From Cyclaneusma minus (taxonomy: Eukaryota; Ascomycota; Leotiomycetes; Marthamycetales; Marthamycetaceae), in NCBI GenBank assembly GCA_037179335.1, contig JAKZHN010000029.1, positions 62,001-126,000 on the forward strand: DNA of 64,000 bases, in the 5' to 3' direction. How positions within the stretch are numbered: position 1 is the stretch's first letter; each line of letters starts with the position of its first letter. Made by a program: the position numbers and the translations under genes. A model generated the notes under the pieces. It was not told where the DNA came from and made no database searches. It saw nothing but the letters and a program-made list of their open reading frames with translations. This document shows, piece after piece, positions 10,254 to 22,285 of this stretch.

Positions 10254-13200
10254 TCAGGCACCACCCATCTCAACATCAGGCTTCTCCTCGGCCTTAATAG
10301 GCTCGGCTTCGGTAGATTCCTCGGCCTTTTTCTGTTCCGTAGTGGGAACCTCCATATCGATATCGACAGGAGTAGGAAGATCGGTAGGACGGGCTGCTGT
10401 CTTGGCTACTTCGGGGCTGTCGGGCTCGGGGCTCGACAGCTCGCGGCTAATGGATGGCTCAAGCTCGGCGCCGGGGAGACTAGCCGCTTCAGCACCAACT
10501 GCTGCCGAAGCGTTCTCTGAGATATGATCAGGCTGGACTGCTGTCGCTGTAGTTGAGACTCCATTGGGAGTGGCCTTTCCGGCAGGGGGCGCAGTACGTT
10601 CATCATCGGAAATTGGGTCGGGAGTCGGAGTCAGACGGACATGGCCACCGACGCTCGCATTCTGCTGGGTTCCATTGGTCGCCTTGGGCTGGGGAGCACT
10701 GCAGTCGATACTAGCCAACTGCTGCTCGATGAAAGCCTTCATAGCAAGAAGAGCAGTCCTATTGGCAGCAGGGGGCGTTGCCGCAGCAATCGTAGCGGCA
10801 TCAGCTTGCGCGATCAACGAGATGGCTCCAGCGGGGGCTTGGGTCTACGGCACCGATTAGCTTCGAGCTTCCATTATGTGATTGACGTCATCGAATGGGG
10901 GAGCGCCACGTCGCAAACCACCAAGGGGCAACGGCGGAAAAGAAAAATGGGGGTTTGCCTCATTTCCTGACTAAGGCTGTGGGCACTTGCCCAGAGTAAG
11001 CCCACTCGCGCAAGCGAGCAATCAGGGAAATGAGGGCTCGTTTGGGAATGCCCGGCCCGGAAGTCCCTTTCGCCACGCAGGTTTCAGAGACCTCGGGATA
11101 ATCGGACACAAATGAATGTGACAGGGGTGCGGGGTATCGAAAGTCGGGTGTGAAGAAGTCGTTCCAGACACGGGGATCCAAGATATGAAGGAAAAACTCT
11201 TAAACGTACCAGAAGTGCATGAACCAAGGTCTCCACGTGGTTGTCCGGGTCGTTCGGATCAAGCCTACCACGACTCGCAATCGATGAAAGAGTGAGCGCC
11301 GCTTGCTGCTCTTCAATGCTCGGGATACTTCTCAGAGCTGGTGCCTCACGCTTCTGATGACCCTTGGCGTTCTTTCTCTTGCCAGGTGCACTCGCTTCGA
11401 CTAATCCGCGTGCTGCGCGTGCCCTTCACAACTGTCAGCTACTTTTCAAAAGAAATCATAAATGCCGCGATGGAACAGGGAATAATTTACTTGGAGAGAA
11501 AATCGAGCTTGATGCCCCTCTCCGGCAGCTTGTAGACCTGACCATATTCCTTCTGATCGTAGAAACCATCCTCTTTGTCGCTAGGCTCGTTTTCGATCTC
11601 AATGTGGCCATTGTTACGGTTTCCACGAGAGAATGCCGGCTTGACGGCCTTCACAGCCTTAGGCTTGCGGAACTTGTGTGCGGGTCCAAGGGCACCAGGA
11701 AGGGCGTTCAGAAGATCGTCCACGTGGCATGGGCACTTCCACTTTCCAGGAGGTGGAGGATTCGACAAGGGCGGATCCAGACAGTCCAAGTGGAAAGACA
11801 GAGAGCAGGAATTGCACGGGATGATAGGCTGGCCGGTAAGAGCCGTATTGTGGCACTCGTGACAGATAATCGCCTTACCCTTGTTGTCTCGGAGTCTCAT
11901 ATGGTCGACTTCAACTTCCCAGCCGCTCTTTGTTTGCCTATTGAAGTATTAGAAAATTCGGAGTCAATTTGGAGACGGACAAAGAACATACCGAGCTTTG
12001 TGGATAATTCCCTCTTCATACTCGCCATCTGGACCAGTTCTGACACCCTCGAAATGATCACGTATATCGAGTGGCAGACGGAATGCAACCGGGTTCAGCA
12101 TCTCCAAGTGATAGAGTAGTTTTCCGAAAGGACCGGCAGCAGAGTTGAGCATGGGAGGGTTACGGGCTCCAACGCAAGCAGGGCAATACCAATCACCAGG
12201 GATCTCGTGCTCTCCTTCGACACCCAGGCATTGCGCGTGAAATGACCGAAGGCATCCACCTTCGCAACAGATGAGGTCGCCGCTGCCACTACATGCTGAG
12301 CAGTACTCATCATTGTCATCCTGCAGGATCTGTTAGTACATGTGGCAAGGGCAATCCGGTTTTCGGCAAACGCGGCTCGTAGGTGGGCTTCCTTCTGTGC
12401 GCAGCCTAGAGTACCAAATAGTTGTTGCTGGACCAACAACCACTTGAAAATACTCTAGCAACCTGAACACTCTCAAGCCGCTGAAGACATGACTCCAGCG
12501 ACTCGAGCTGTTTCAGGCGCTGGGTTTCGAGCGCACAGAGAAATATCATCACGGCAACGCGGGTCTGAAACCTGATGCAACACTTGTTTGCAATACAGCC
12601 GGCCCACCCGAGCGGGTTCTTGCCACCCGACCCACCCAGCCTTTGCAGCCGTAATGGAGGTGTCGAGCAAACAGCGACGCAATGTAGAAGCTTGCCCATA
12701 TCCAACCGAAAGACATGCAAAGTAAATGATGAAAAGGCTGTAACTTACCGACTTGCCATCGTTCGGGCTGTCCCTCAAAAGTCCGTCTCTCAGAAGTCCG
12801 TCACGAAGGCCGTCTCTCCTGTTTCGTTCAGACACACGGGGAGTGCCAGCAACAGTACCTGTCCTCTTCTTCATCGGACTATGTCATAAGCAAAGACTTA
12901 GTTAGCGATGCATGAGCTCGTGAAGCTTGTTTTTTGATGACAGCAAGGTAGGGTTGCCTTGTGGAAAGCAGCCGAAGGAAGATTGCGCTGTGTGGCGCCA
13001 ATATTACACGAAGCTCCAGTCAACTCTCAACACGCGCCCAGCATGAAACCAACGATAGCCAGTCAAATAAAACAATGCAGATCGCTGGAAACATAAAGCA
13101 TGCAGTTGGAAAGACTCGAAGAGCGAAAAGCAGTGCAAAATGACGACGAAAACTAGACTTACCTGGTCTTCATGCGAGGCCCACTGCCAGCCTTGACCTT

Positions 13201-14877
13201 CTTCCGACTGCTGAAGCGGCTTGGAGTGCCAGCCCGAGAATCGCGATCTGTTCCAGCTTGAAAGGACAGTATCGTCGGCGATGTCAGCTCGTCGCCATTG
13301 TTTGCAGCCCGACTGCTTGTGAAGCGCAACGTGCTGCCACCCGACCTTGCCGGCTGTGATGCGATAGATGGCAACTCCACTGTCTCTGACTCAGACTCCG
13401 GAACTTGCGACGAAGAGCGAAGGAAGCTACCTTCGTTTGCAGTCTCTCTCTCAACTTTGGCTCTTGCCTCTCTCTTCATACGTGCAATCTCGATGTCCTC
13501 CTCAGTCTGCACAATCCTTTTCACCGTCCCGTGACCAGTAGCACCTTTCTTGTGAGACTTGTTTCCGGTACTGTAAAAAGCCGTAGGTCTGGTATTGTTG
13601 TTCTGGGCAACCAGTCCGGGCATGTTGTTATGGTGGGAATTATTTTGAGAATTTCGGGTTGCGGCCTGGGTGCTGTTGATGGGAGAGAAAGAAGCAGCGT
13701 GGGAATTCGCACCAGAAAAGAATGATAATTTGGGTGGTCCGGGCGCTTTGTTCACAGTGGTGCTAGCGGCCGTCTCCTTGTAAGCGGCCTCCCCCTCGAG
13801 CAGGCGATCATCCTCATCAACACTAAGCGCTGAACTCAAACTGGACAGAGATGGACTTCTGGCCAAAGAACGCACTTTGGATTCTCCAGACTCAGTCGCA
13901 CCGTTTCCAGTCGCTTGGTCTCTCCGACGCTTGCTTGGAGATTCTTTGATGGGGGAAGGCTTGGCTGGCGAGGGTCTCGCTTCGCCGCTGGCTGCGCCTT
14001 GGGTGCCTTGGGTGGGCGCCACTGCTTTCTTGGACGGTGATTCATATTTCACCGCCGCGAAATTGACGGCCGCGAAGTTGGGTGCCGGAGGAGCGAATGA
14101 GGGCCCATGTGCATTGTACAGACGCTGGGCTTTTCTCGCCTTGCTTCCTTGCCTTTTGTAGGTCGAGATCATTTCTTCGTAATTTTCGTACTGCTCGGGC
14201 TCTGCGACGCGCTTGTAAACGGCAGTAACCATGTCCAAGTAGTGTGGATCAGAGCGTCGCTCATTGTGAGAGAGTCGTAGAGCATAGGCTGTAGACATGT
14301 GCAGCTCATCGATGGCTCGCGCGATAGCGACTTCAACGACCTGGTCCGCTTGTAGAAGATTGTCTTGTGGCTGAGCAGGGCCCCGAGGAGTAGAGTGGCT
14401 TTTGCTGGCAGTAGACCTGGCCATGCTGGCTCGTGAAGAAGAGGCCTTGGTACCGTTCACCGGCGCTTCGGGAATGTAATCATCATCTTCAAGTCGCGAC
14501 TCGGAGCGCAGTCTCTTCGCCGGCGGTGGTGCATGTTCAGGCGACGCAGCCCTCGGTGTAGAACTCGCCGATGCTTCTGCGCGTCCTTTGAAGCTCAGCT
14601 TGATCTTGCCGCGACCATTCGGTGCCGCCGGTGTCGCCATGGCAGCAGTGCGCAGCTCGTCGCTGGGTGGCACACCAAGTTTCGAGGGCGCGACCTCGAG
14701 TCGGTCGTTCTGCGCAATGGGCGCTTCAACGGGTGGTGGAATTGGAGCCTTCACAGGTGGTTCGAGCCAGCGCTGGAGTGAAGTTTTCTTGGGTTGCTGA
14801 GAGTTGTGTGTGGGCGCAGGGTTGGGAGAGGCAGCGGGATAGGGGCTGCTCTCGTGCTTGTGCTGGGTCGGGGACAT
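10254..14877 (-). CDS. RCO1: Rco1-like double PHD-finger protein (Rpd3S histone deacetylase complex)
   Basis: Six exons on the minus strand (14877-13163, 12878-12749, 12320-11992, 11925-11491, 11423-11210, 10844-10254) give about 1137 residues. In yeast, Rco1 uses its PHD fingers to direct the Rpd3S deacetylase to nucleosomes in transcribed genes. PHD1 (about residues 620-665) reads DEYCSACSGSGDLICCEGGC ... SFHAQCL ... DWYCPAC. PHD2 (about 740-790) reads AIICHECHNTALTG ... CNSCSLSFHLDCLDPP ... WKCPCH. Between them is the FGKLLYHLEMLNPVAFRLP segment typical of the family. The first ~600 residues are low-complexity and basic, and the C-terminal ~190 are acidic. Two introns are long for a fungus (428 and 364 bases), so a missed small exon is possible. 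An in-frame ATG at 14925 could add 16 residues. The PHD calls are firm; the Rpd3S assignment comes from family resemblance. Confidence 0.85.
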
Positions 14878-14925
14878 CGCGAGGCGAGGCGCGCGGAAGG
14901 GGTAAGGAAAGATCAGGCTGCACAC

Positions 14926-15882
14926 GCGTTAGCGAGACTCTTGCGAATTATCGGGGCACAGCAAGTTACTTCTCGTGCTTTCTTCACCCTCCTCGAGTCC
15001 GTGCGATGTGTTGTTGTGATGGGGGAGGGGGCGCGGTTTGGTGCAAGAAAATGGATTTCGAGGATCGCGAGGCCCTGGAAGCGAGCCCGCGAGTCCGCTC
15101 TCTGCCACCCAAGGACCACTACTAAAGCGTCGACCCCCACCTATTTTTTGAGGCGACACGTCTCCCACCGCCTAAAAATTGCCTGAAAAATGTCCGATTT
15201 CTTTAGGCCGCGATCCTCTACACGTGGCCTGTACGGTTCGAAACAATAATCGCGTCCAAAGTCGCGTTGGTACTGCTGGTGGCGTGGCTTTGCGATGTTC
15301 AGGGGCCACCGTGAAAGTGATGAAGGCAGGGCTGGCAGGCGGCTGGCTGGGGGGTTCGCCCCGAATTTAAGTAGGTACACCCTCGAGGCCAAACCCCATT
15401 TTCTCTGCCCTTCTGCGCCCTGCCAACAAGCCTGTTGCCTGGAAAGAGTCAGTGAGTCACTGCTGAGTGATTTATAATCCGTGAATGTAAGTCATCATTT
15501 ACTGCGCGATGCTTCCCCTGAAAGTTCACGTCCATTTCACCATGGACTCGGTCACCCACAGCCATATCCTTGCACCCAGCAATGCAGCATCAGGAATATT
15601 CCAAGTAATTAGAAATCTTCACAGTTATAAGGGCTCAAGTCACTGAGAATATTCCAAGTGACTAGAATGGAGCTTTATTTAGTCTGTCCTCTGGTAAGAC
15701 AGCAGGATTCTATCAACGCTTTTGCTATGCCCTCAGAGCTCAGTTGACGCTCGATCAAGGAACGCAGACCAAGAGGATGGTATCACGAACACATGTGAAC
15801 ACACATCCGCAATGCTAGAGTGAAATGCTGATGCCCGCTTGAGAACAGAACAGACATCTCACGAGTCTCCAAGTTCGCCCCT
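14926..15882. other. promoter of the Rco1-like gene and 3' flank of the Ebp1 homologue
   Basis: No coding sequence is supported. The stretch next to the Rco1-like start is GC-rich and probably holds its promoter. A short palindromic repeat occurs at 15590-15665 (separate entry). Confidence 0.5.
15590..15665. repeat. short TTCCAAGT-type repeat
   Basis: Two near copies of AATATTCCAAGTAATTAGAA (second copy AATATTCCAAGTGACTAGAA), about 55 bases apart. They belong to the same degenerate family seen at 44.9-45.7, 48.95-49.1 and 50.2-50.6 kb. Confidence 0.6.
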
Positions 15883-17408
15883 TTACTCCTCGGACTCCTC
15901 CTCTTCCTCCTCCTCAGCCTTAGCAGCAGCAGGCTTCTTGGCCTTCTTCTTCTTCTTGTTCTTGGGCTTGCTGCCAGTGTCCTTCTTCAGGGGCTGCTCC
16001 AAGATCTTGAGAATCTCCTCGTCGGTGATCTTCTTGTCAGTCTTGAACTTCGACAGATCGGGAGATGGAGGTGCAGCGAGCTGGGTGAGGCCGTTCTTCG
16101 TGATAGCTAGAATTTCTTGTCAGCCAAAGAACGTCTACAAATCATATGGAGAAAAATGGGGCGTATACGTACCGACAGTGGTCAACAACCTAGCAACAGG
16201 TGCCGACTCCTTGTCACCCACAACCTCATACTGTCTGAACACACCACCACGCACACACTCCACAACACCCACCTTCGCCTCCCTCTCGTCCTCCAACTGT
16301 CTCAGCGAGAAAGGGAAAGTGCCAAACTTCTTCACCACCTCGGACAACACCTTCCTGCTGCTAGGTCGCTTCAGGGGGTTCTTGTGCAGAGTCCTGCGAT
16401 GCAGCGTAGGTCTCTGCTCCATGTTCTTAACCTTTCCAGAACCCAGAGAAACACCAATCTCCACACCCCAGACCTCGCCGACCTCAGGGACACCCTCGCC
16501 CTTGGAGCCTTCGCCAGGTGCCAGGACGATCTTCTTGGTGCCTTCGATCTCGTTGCGGTCGAAGAGCCAGCTGGTGGTGCTCTCGACGAGGTTGCAGTCG
16601 TAGCTCTTGACGACCTTCTCGAGCATGCTGGTGATCTTGGATTGCGTGGGTGCCTTCTGTGCTGCGACCTTGGCCTTCTCCTCGTCGGTGCCGGTGGCCA
16701 GGAGTCCAGGGGGAACCATCAAGCGGAGGAGGAGTTCGTTGGCGTAATGGGTGGCCAGGAGCAAGTCTGCTTGTCGGCCTGAGAGCTCATCGTTCTCATT
16801 TGCCTCAGAGGGAATGATGATGGTGTCGCAAACAATGGTTCCAAAACCGTCGATTTGCGCACCGAGCTGGATCTTGATCACGTCACCAGGTTTCAGGGTG
16901 ACAGCAGCCTCGGCCTCATCGGTCTTGAGCGGAGTGTAAGGGGTAACGAATGGCGAAGGAGAAACGGTAGTTGGGTGAGCAATTCCTGGATAATCGCATT
17001 AGCATCCTAGGCCTCGATACTTGAAAAAGGCCCGTTTCAGAGCATGGAGAAGTGATTGCTAACCCTTCAAGACCTTCTTTCCGCGGTAGACCTTGGCCAA
17101 TTCCTCCTCGAGGAGAGCATCACCCTTCTCGCAAACAGACACGATGGTCTCGCCGGCAACGCAAAGCTTGGTGACGGCGCTGAGCACCTTCTGGGAGATC
17201 TCGGCGGCATTCTTGTACTTGGTGAGAGTATCCGGGTTGTTGAGGGTGTAGTCTGTACAATATCAAGCATCAGCATCAACGCTTCAATGTCCCTGCGCGT
17301 AAGACATCGAATCTCTGCCGGCAAAGTCGTCTCCTTGTGCGGGGGAGGGGCAATCCATGCGATCCTCCAGATATGTACATACCGATTTCCTCCTTTTGTT
17401 CCGACATG
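15883..17408 (-). CDS. PA2G4: proliferation-associated protein 2G4 / Ebp1 homologue (curved-DNA-binding protein Cdb4 family)
   Basis: Four exons on the minus strand (17408-17384, 17252-17064, 16985-16173, 16106-15883) give 416 residues, close to the family's ~390-400. Members have the methionine-aminopeptidase fold but lack peptidase activity. They bind rRNA and ribosomes and act in ribosome biogenesis and growth control. Visible segments are DYTLNNPDTLTKYKNAAEIS near the start, SVCEKGDALLEEE, KGIAHPTTVSPSPFVTPYTP, KPGDVIKIQLGAQIDGF and HKNPLKRPSSRKVLSEV. The C-terminus is a lysine run (KPKNKKKKKAKKPAA) followed by an acidic tail ending EEEEESEE, the basic region used for RNA binding in this family. 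Splice sites are GTATGT, GTTAGC and GTACGT donors with frames that join exactly. The first exon codes only MSEQKEEI. Confidence 0.93.
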
Positions 17409-18425
17409 ATTGCGGCTTATGGTACGGAATTCAGGAGAGCGATTCGAACAGGTCTCGTCGCAACGCTGTGGGTATGTCGTGGTCGAGGTGGGGAAGGTGC
17501 AGTGTATTCAGAGCAATGTTGATTTTGTGCGCGCCTCGAGCGCTCTTTGTCGAGTCCCACTCGAGCTGCTTCAGCCAAGGGAAAATTCGCTTACACTTGC
17601 TGCGCAAATGCCTTGCATCTAGGGTGCGTCACTATGACATTATTTGCCATTGCTTTATACACGCTTCAAATCCTTTTATTGATATTGACTCTCTTACTAC
17701 TACAGCTCATGAAGCTCATGAAGATGAAATGCTGCTCAGCCAAGCTTCATGTAAAGCAAGGTGACATGGTCCGCAGCTCTTTGGTCCGGTCCGGTGATAC
17801 TAAGGTTTGTCATTGAATCTACCGGTTATGAGAAAAGGCAATCTTCAGATGAACTTAGTACTGCTAATGGCCTAATCCCTTGCCAGTCTTCAGTAAAGAT
17901 ACATCAATATCACATCTGAACAAGAGCCAAGCCATCGAGAACAATCCGAGGTGTCGGAACCCAGCATGACGATTGCCCTCCAGAAACCATCCGAAGAGCT
18001 GAGAATCATCCATTCGGAGTAAGATGGACTGACCACCTATTCACAGCAGCTCACAAGAAGCACCATGCGGGACAAGTATGAGAAAATCACACAAAAGCCG
18101 CCTCCAAGAGACTTCAATTTTGCTTTCTCATACAGTAGTGCCATGGCTGTAGCCCGCTGGAAATTTCCATGCAAATATCTTCATCCATGTTCAAGCAAGC
18201 AATCATGCTCTCGAGTGATTGACCAATCCCCTTACACACAAAGAGCTCCAGTCTCCCAAACTCCCTTATTGCCCATTTGACGAAAGAATGAACGCCTCTC
18301 GCATTGATATACAAAGCCATAGCTCCCTGGCAACAGCTTCAAGTCGACTTTCTCATGCCACGAAAATGCTAGCAACGAGAAGCAGTTTTGTCGCAGAAGC
18401 AATGCGACCATGTGTCAGTCCCCAT
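17409..18425. other. intergenic region between the Ebp1 homologue start and Snf5 end
   Basis: About 1 kb containing the Ebp1-gene promoter on one side and the Snf5 3' flank on the other. Open frames here are not coding-like, and I see no repeat or RNA gene. Confidence 0.5.
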
Positions 18426-20975
18426 TTAGCCGGGGCTAACATTCATCGCCTCCGCCCTCGCCGCGCTCTGCAGCCTACTTTCCACCCTCTCCTTATGCTG
18501 CCGATTTCTCAAATGTACCGCAAAATTCTCCACCGACTGTTCTGGTCCAGGCGTATACAGCTTGCCCGGACAATCGTGGCAGCGAATGCGCGGTAGCCAC
18601 ATCCACTTCACATTCGGCGGCGTGGGAGTGCCGGCTGGTGGTGCGGGGACAGGGAGTTCGGTTTCGGCGTCGACGGCTAGGTGGCGCATCATGCCTTCGA
18701 AGCTGTCGGTGGGGTAGAGGGCGTGGAGGGGCGCGAGGCAGGCAGTTAGCCAGGCGGGGGGCGGTGGCTGTAAATAATATCTCAGTATCATGTTCGGGAA
18801 GTTCGAGTGGGCCATGTGGGTGGAGGAGAGTTTTTCTGAGCCTTGCCAGATGGTTTCGTGGGGCTTTTGGAAAGATGAGAGAATAATGGGGAGGCACCAA
18901 ATTTATATCCGACCTTGCCGGATGCTAACACGTTCGCTGAACCAGACTTGAGAATAGCGTGGATCAGCTCAAACTGTCCGGCCTTGCCAGACAGTACTAA
19001 GCTGAACCGTATTCACAATCTTGGGAAACGAAGTGGAGAAGCGACGTGGATCTGGCCTTGCCAGATGATACTAAGAAAAGTGTTGGCGTTGACGAAGTCT
19101 TGGGGAGAATCTCACAGCAATAAGCGGTGTTTGACCCGCAGGGGGCGGCGGCGGAGCTTCAACTCTGCCAATCTGCGCCGTCCTCGGCGCCTGTTGTCCA
19201 GCACCATGCGATGCTTGACCTGGTGTATGGCCGCTGGCATTTCGTTTAATTGCTGAATGTGCGGAAGGTCCTGGAGTAGACGGTGGTCCCATTGCACCAG
19301 CAGTGGGTGTACCGCGATCTGACAGAGCGCTTTGTGAACGAGTATGTTGGCCGTAGGATGGTGTCTGTTGGAGGTGTTGGGGTCGGATTCCCTTCTTCTG
19401 ATCGCTGACATATTGCCTGAATTTGTCCCTGTTGATTTTCAACACAACTATCTTGCTCTGGGGAACATCCATGCTCTCTTCTCGAAGATCTCTTCCGCCA
19501 ACTCTCCTCGCGGATGTTCTCGTTTCGTGGTGATGTAGCGCAGACAATTCGGGGGTTTCTGACCGACCCAGGTTCGCCATACGCTGTTGCGCGGCCGTCG
19601 CTGCTCCACGCATGTTTCTGGTTCTTGCGGTACCTTGGAGTTGAGACAGCGCTGGCGAATCTGGGGCTGAGCCGTCACTATCGTCCGAGTCGGATAAATC
19701 ATCTCTTGCCCCAGCTCCAGGACGTTTGCCACGGCCCGAGACTCCAGTAGGCCGCTTGAATATTCGACTCTCTTCCATCGACTCCGCGGTTCCAGGTATG
19801 ACTGACGAAACAATCAGGGTGCGTATAGTCCGTTGTCTCTCTTTCAAATCCGGTAACGTAGGTCCTCCCCTGCGATTGACAGATCTCTTCTGCCTCCTCT
19901 GTTCTCTCGAGAACACAAGCTCGTTTCGCTCCAAATCAGCCTCGTTGAGTTCGTACAGATAAGGCGCATATTCTTTCGCTTGCTGTTGAGGTCGAAAGAC
20001 CGATGGCAAAGGTGTAGGTAGAAAAGCTGCCACAAGATCCGCATCTTCCAATGGCCGACCATCGAACGGATGGCCCACGATATAAAGACTCCGCATAAAT
20101 AGCTGGCTCTGCTCCCGTATACAATGCGCGATTGCTGTCGTAAACTCGCCAGATAGCGAAAGCTCCGTGGTCATACTCCGCGCGAACTCCTCGGGAGAGT
20201 TCAACGGGTTATTTATTTCCCATTCGAATTGGTCAACCAGCGTCAGGGGCCCAATCGTTATGTTCAACTTGATCAATATTCGCATCTCATCGTTCTTGTA
20301 GGCGCTATATGGCAGTTCGGGATCCAGCGCATCTTCCTCGATGTAGACATGTGGATAGAAATCGGTAAGCTGTTCGCGCAGCTGGTGCATGATCTGGTCG
20401 GCGACAGGTTCTGCCACTGGTTGCATGAGGCCCAGGTCTTCCACCATCTGATCTACAAATAACTTGGGCGGCACAACTCGGTCGTGCATGTTCCAGGTGA
20501 AGGTGTCGCGCAGCTTGATCTTGTCCCATTCGATATCGAGACGGATAGGTACGAGCTCTTCTAGCTGTTCGGCCTGTTGCTTCATGTCCTTCCGCTTGAT
20601 CTTTAGGGGAGCAGTCTTCTTGTGCCCCAGCCGCGGCTTCTGTGTTGGATAGAGCAAGCCGGGTTTCGAATCGGTATGGCCATTGCCGTAGCCATTGTAT
20701 CCTTCGCCATACAGTCGACTCGGCGGAAACCACTGTCGGCACTCACCGCGTATGCTCTTGTAGAATTCGGCCCAGTGATGACTCTGCGATATAGAGAGGT
20801 CTCTCACTTTCTCCTGCTGGTCGACCAAGGCAGCGGTGTGAAGCAAGTCGCGAGTAACATATTGGTCTAGCAGGATATCCTTGAGCGGAGGTCTCTGGCG
20901 ATGGGGGAGCGAAGGCTGCTTGTCTGCCGGAGCAGAACTTGGGCCCGGAGAGGAGTGCTGAGAGTCGGGCGCCAT
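18426..20975 (-). CDS. SNF5: Snf5/SMARCB1-type SWI/SNF chromatin-remodelling subunit
   Basis: Two exons on the minus strand (20975-19116 and 18767-18426) give 733 residues. Snf5 is a core scaffold subunit of SWI/SNF remodellers and contacts the nucleosome acidic patch. The two imperfect Snf5 repeats are at about residues 140-200 (LVPIRLDIEWDKIKLRDTFT) and 232-300 (ILIKLNITIGPLTLVDQFEW). The linker after ~400 is basic and low-complexity. The C-terminal exon carries a compact Cys motif (LPRIRCHDCPGKLYTPGPEQ, then NFAVHLRNRQH) seen in filamentous-fungal Snf5 proteins. The start ATG at 20975 (MAPDSQHSSPGPS) is preferred over one 77 codons upstream because the intervening sequence is not family-like. 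The intron is 348 bases and holds an internal repeat (separate entry). The RSC paralogue Sfh1 is the main alternative. Confidence 0.88.
18841..19070. repeat. ~70 bp periodic repeat inside the Snf5 intron
   Basis: CCTTGCCAGATGG or a close variant starts at 18841, 18913, 18982 and 19056, a spacing of 72, 69 and 74 bases. The last two copies extend into GTACTAAG/GATACTAAG. The array occupies nearly all of the intron. Confidence 0.65.
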
Positions 20976-22285
20976 GGCAAACGCGACTGGGACGGTCGCA
21001 ATGGCATTCGACTTTGGAATTGAGGAATGTGAGTTGATGCGACGATCGAGAAGCGCGACGGCGCAGTCCGTGAGTTCCCAGCCTGCTTCTAGCCGAAAGA
21101 GAGTCGCGTTCTCAGCTGTCGCAGGGAATCGACCCGACTGGTGGCGATTAATCGAGGCGTCAAGGCATCGGCTGCTGGTACTACCGTCCTGTAGCACTTG
21201 CTTCACCGGGCATTGCTGGAGATTCGCGGAGCTGAAAGAGTCGGTTTTTGGAGCTGTAAGATCCAGCGTCCGAGGTGTCGCGGGAGCTTGGTGTTGGCGC
21301 CTGTCGAGTTAGACTCGGTCACGTGCAGCCCCATGTTCTTAGCAGAAGTTTGACGGAGCGCTTGCTTGGTAAAAAGAAGAATCAACTATAAATATGGTTC
21401 ACAAGAATACATAAGGTGATAACGGTATATTGAATCAGGTTCTGAGCATTGTCGTAGTGTCTTTATTTCCTTATTGTGTTAGTGCTCATCGAAGCTACCA
21501 GCATAGCAACATTAAACTCTCGGGTCCAATTCTTGGGTGTATAGTTATACTGATATGCAAATCATAGACAGGGAGCTTAGGGACTCACAGAGAGAATGCT
21601 GGATAACAGAATCTGCGCCATTGTGGGTACAAATGTTCGTCGTTCAGAAAGCAATTCGTCGAATATCTATCCAGTCGGCAGAAGACCGATTAATATACCA
21701 AGTACTGAGCTTTTATAATGTGAAAGGTCTATTTGATATGTCTTTGTTAGGATGTGTGTTTGTAATCTCGACCTGTGCTGTTACCAGCTGACAAGAAAAG
21801 AAGCTCAGTTAGTACGCATAATCCAAGCAGTTCGACAGTCAAATGCTCGCATTATTGGATGGTACTCGAAATACTTGCGCTGTATTCCTGTATAAATCCG
21901 TACCGTTGCGTGCTCTCGAACGAGCGAGCGATAGAAAAGCCATAGAATCAGAAAACTCCAGACCCAGCCCCTGATTTCCCAAGTCCCCATATACACAATG
22001 GCTTTATGACCACGCTGTTAGTGGTAGGTATCTCCCTTGTTCAAATGCGGGCAGCGAACGCCAGTATATCCCCAAAGCCATACCGATCCCCGAAACCCAG
22101 ACCTCCCACCAAGCTCACAGAGCGTGAGCGGGTATCTAGCAAACGCCGACGCCATCGCTGGGTTCTTCAAAAAGCAAAAAGCGAAAAGCGAAAGAAGTCA
22201 ACACAATCTCCTCGGCCGAATCCTGAAAAGAAAATCACCATCTTCCTCATCCAACACGCACGTTCACTTGCGCCAGCTGATTCGC
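20976..22285. other. promoter of Snf5 and 3' flank of Sgf73
   Basis: No coding sequence recognised on either strand. The 300 bases next to the Snf5 start probably hold its promoter and 5' leader; the rest appears unique and AT-richer. Confidence 0.5.
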
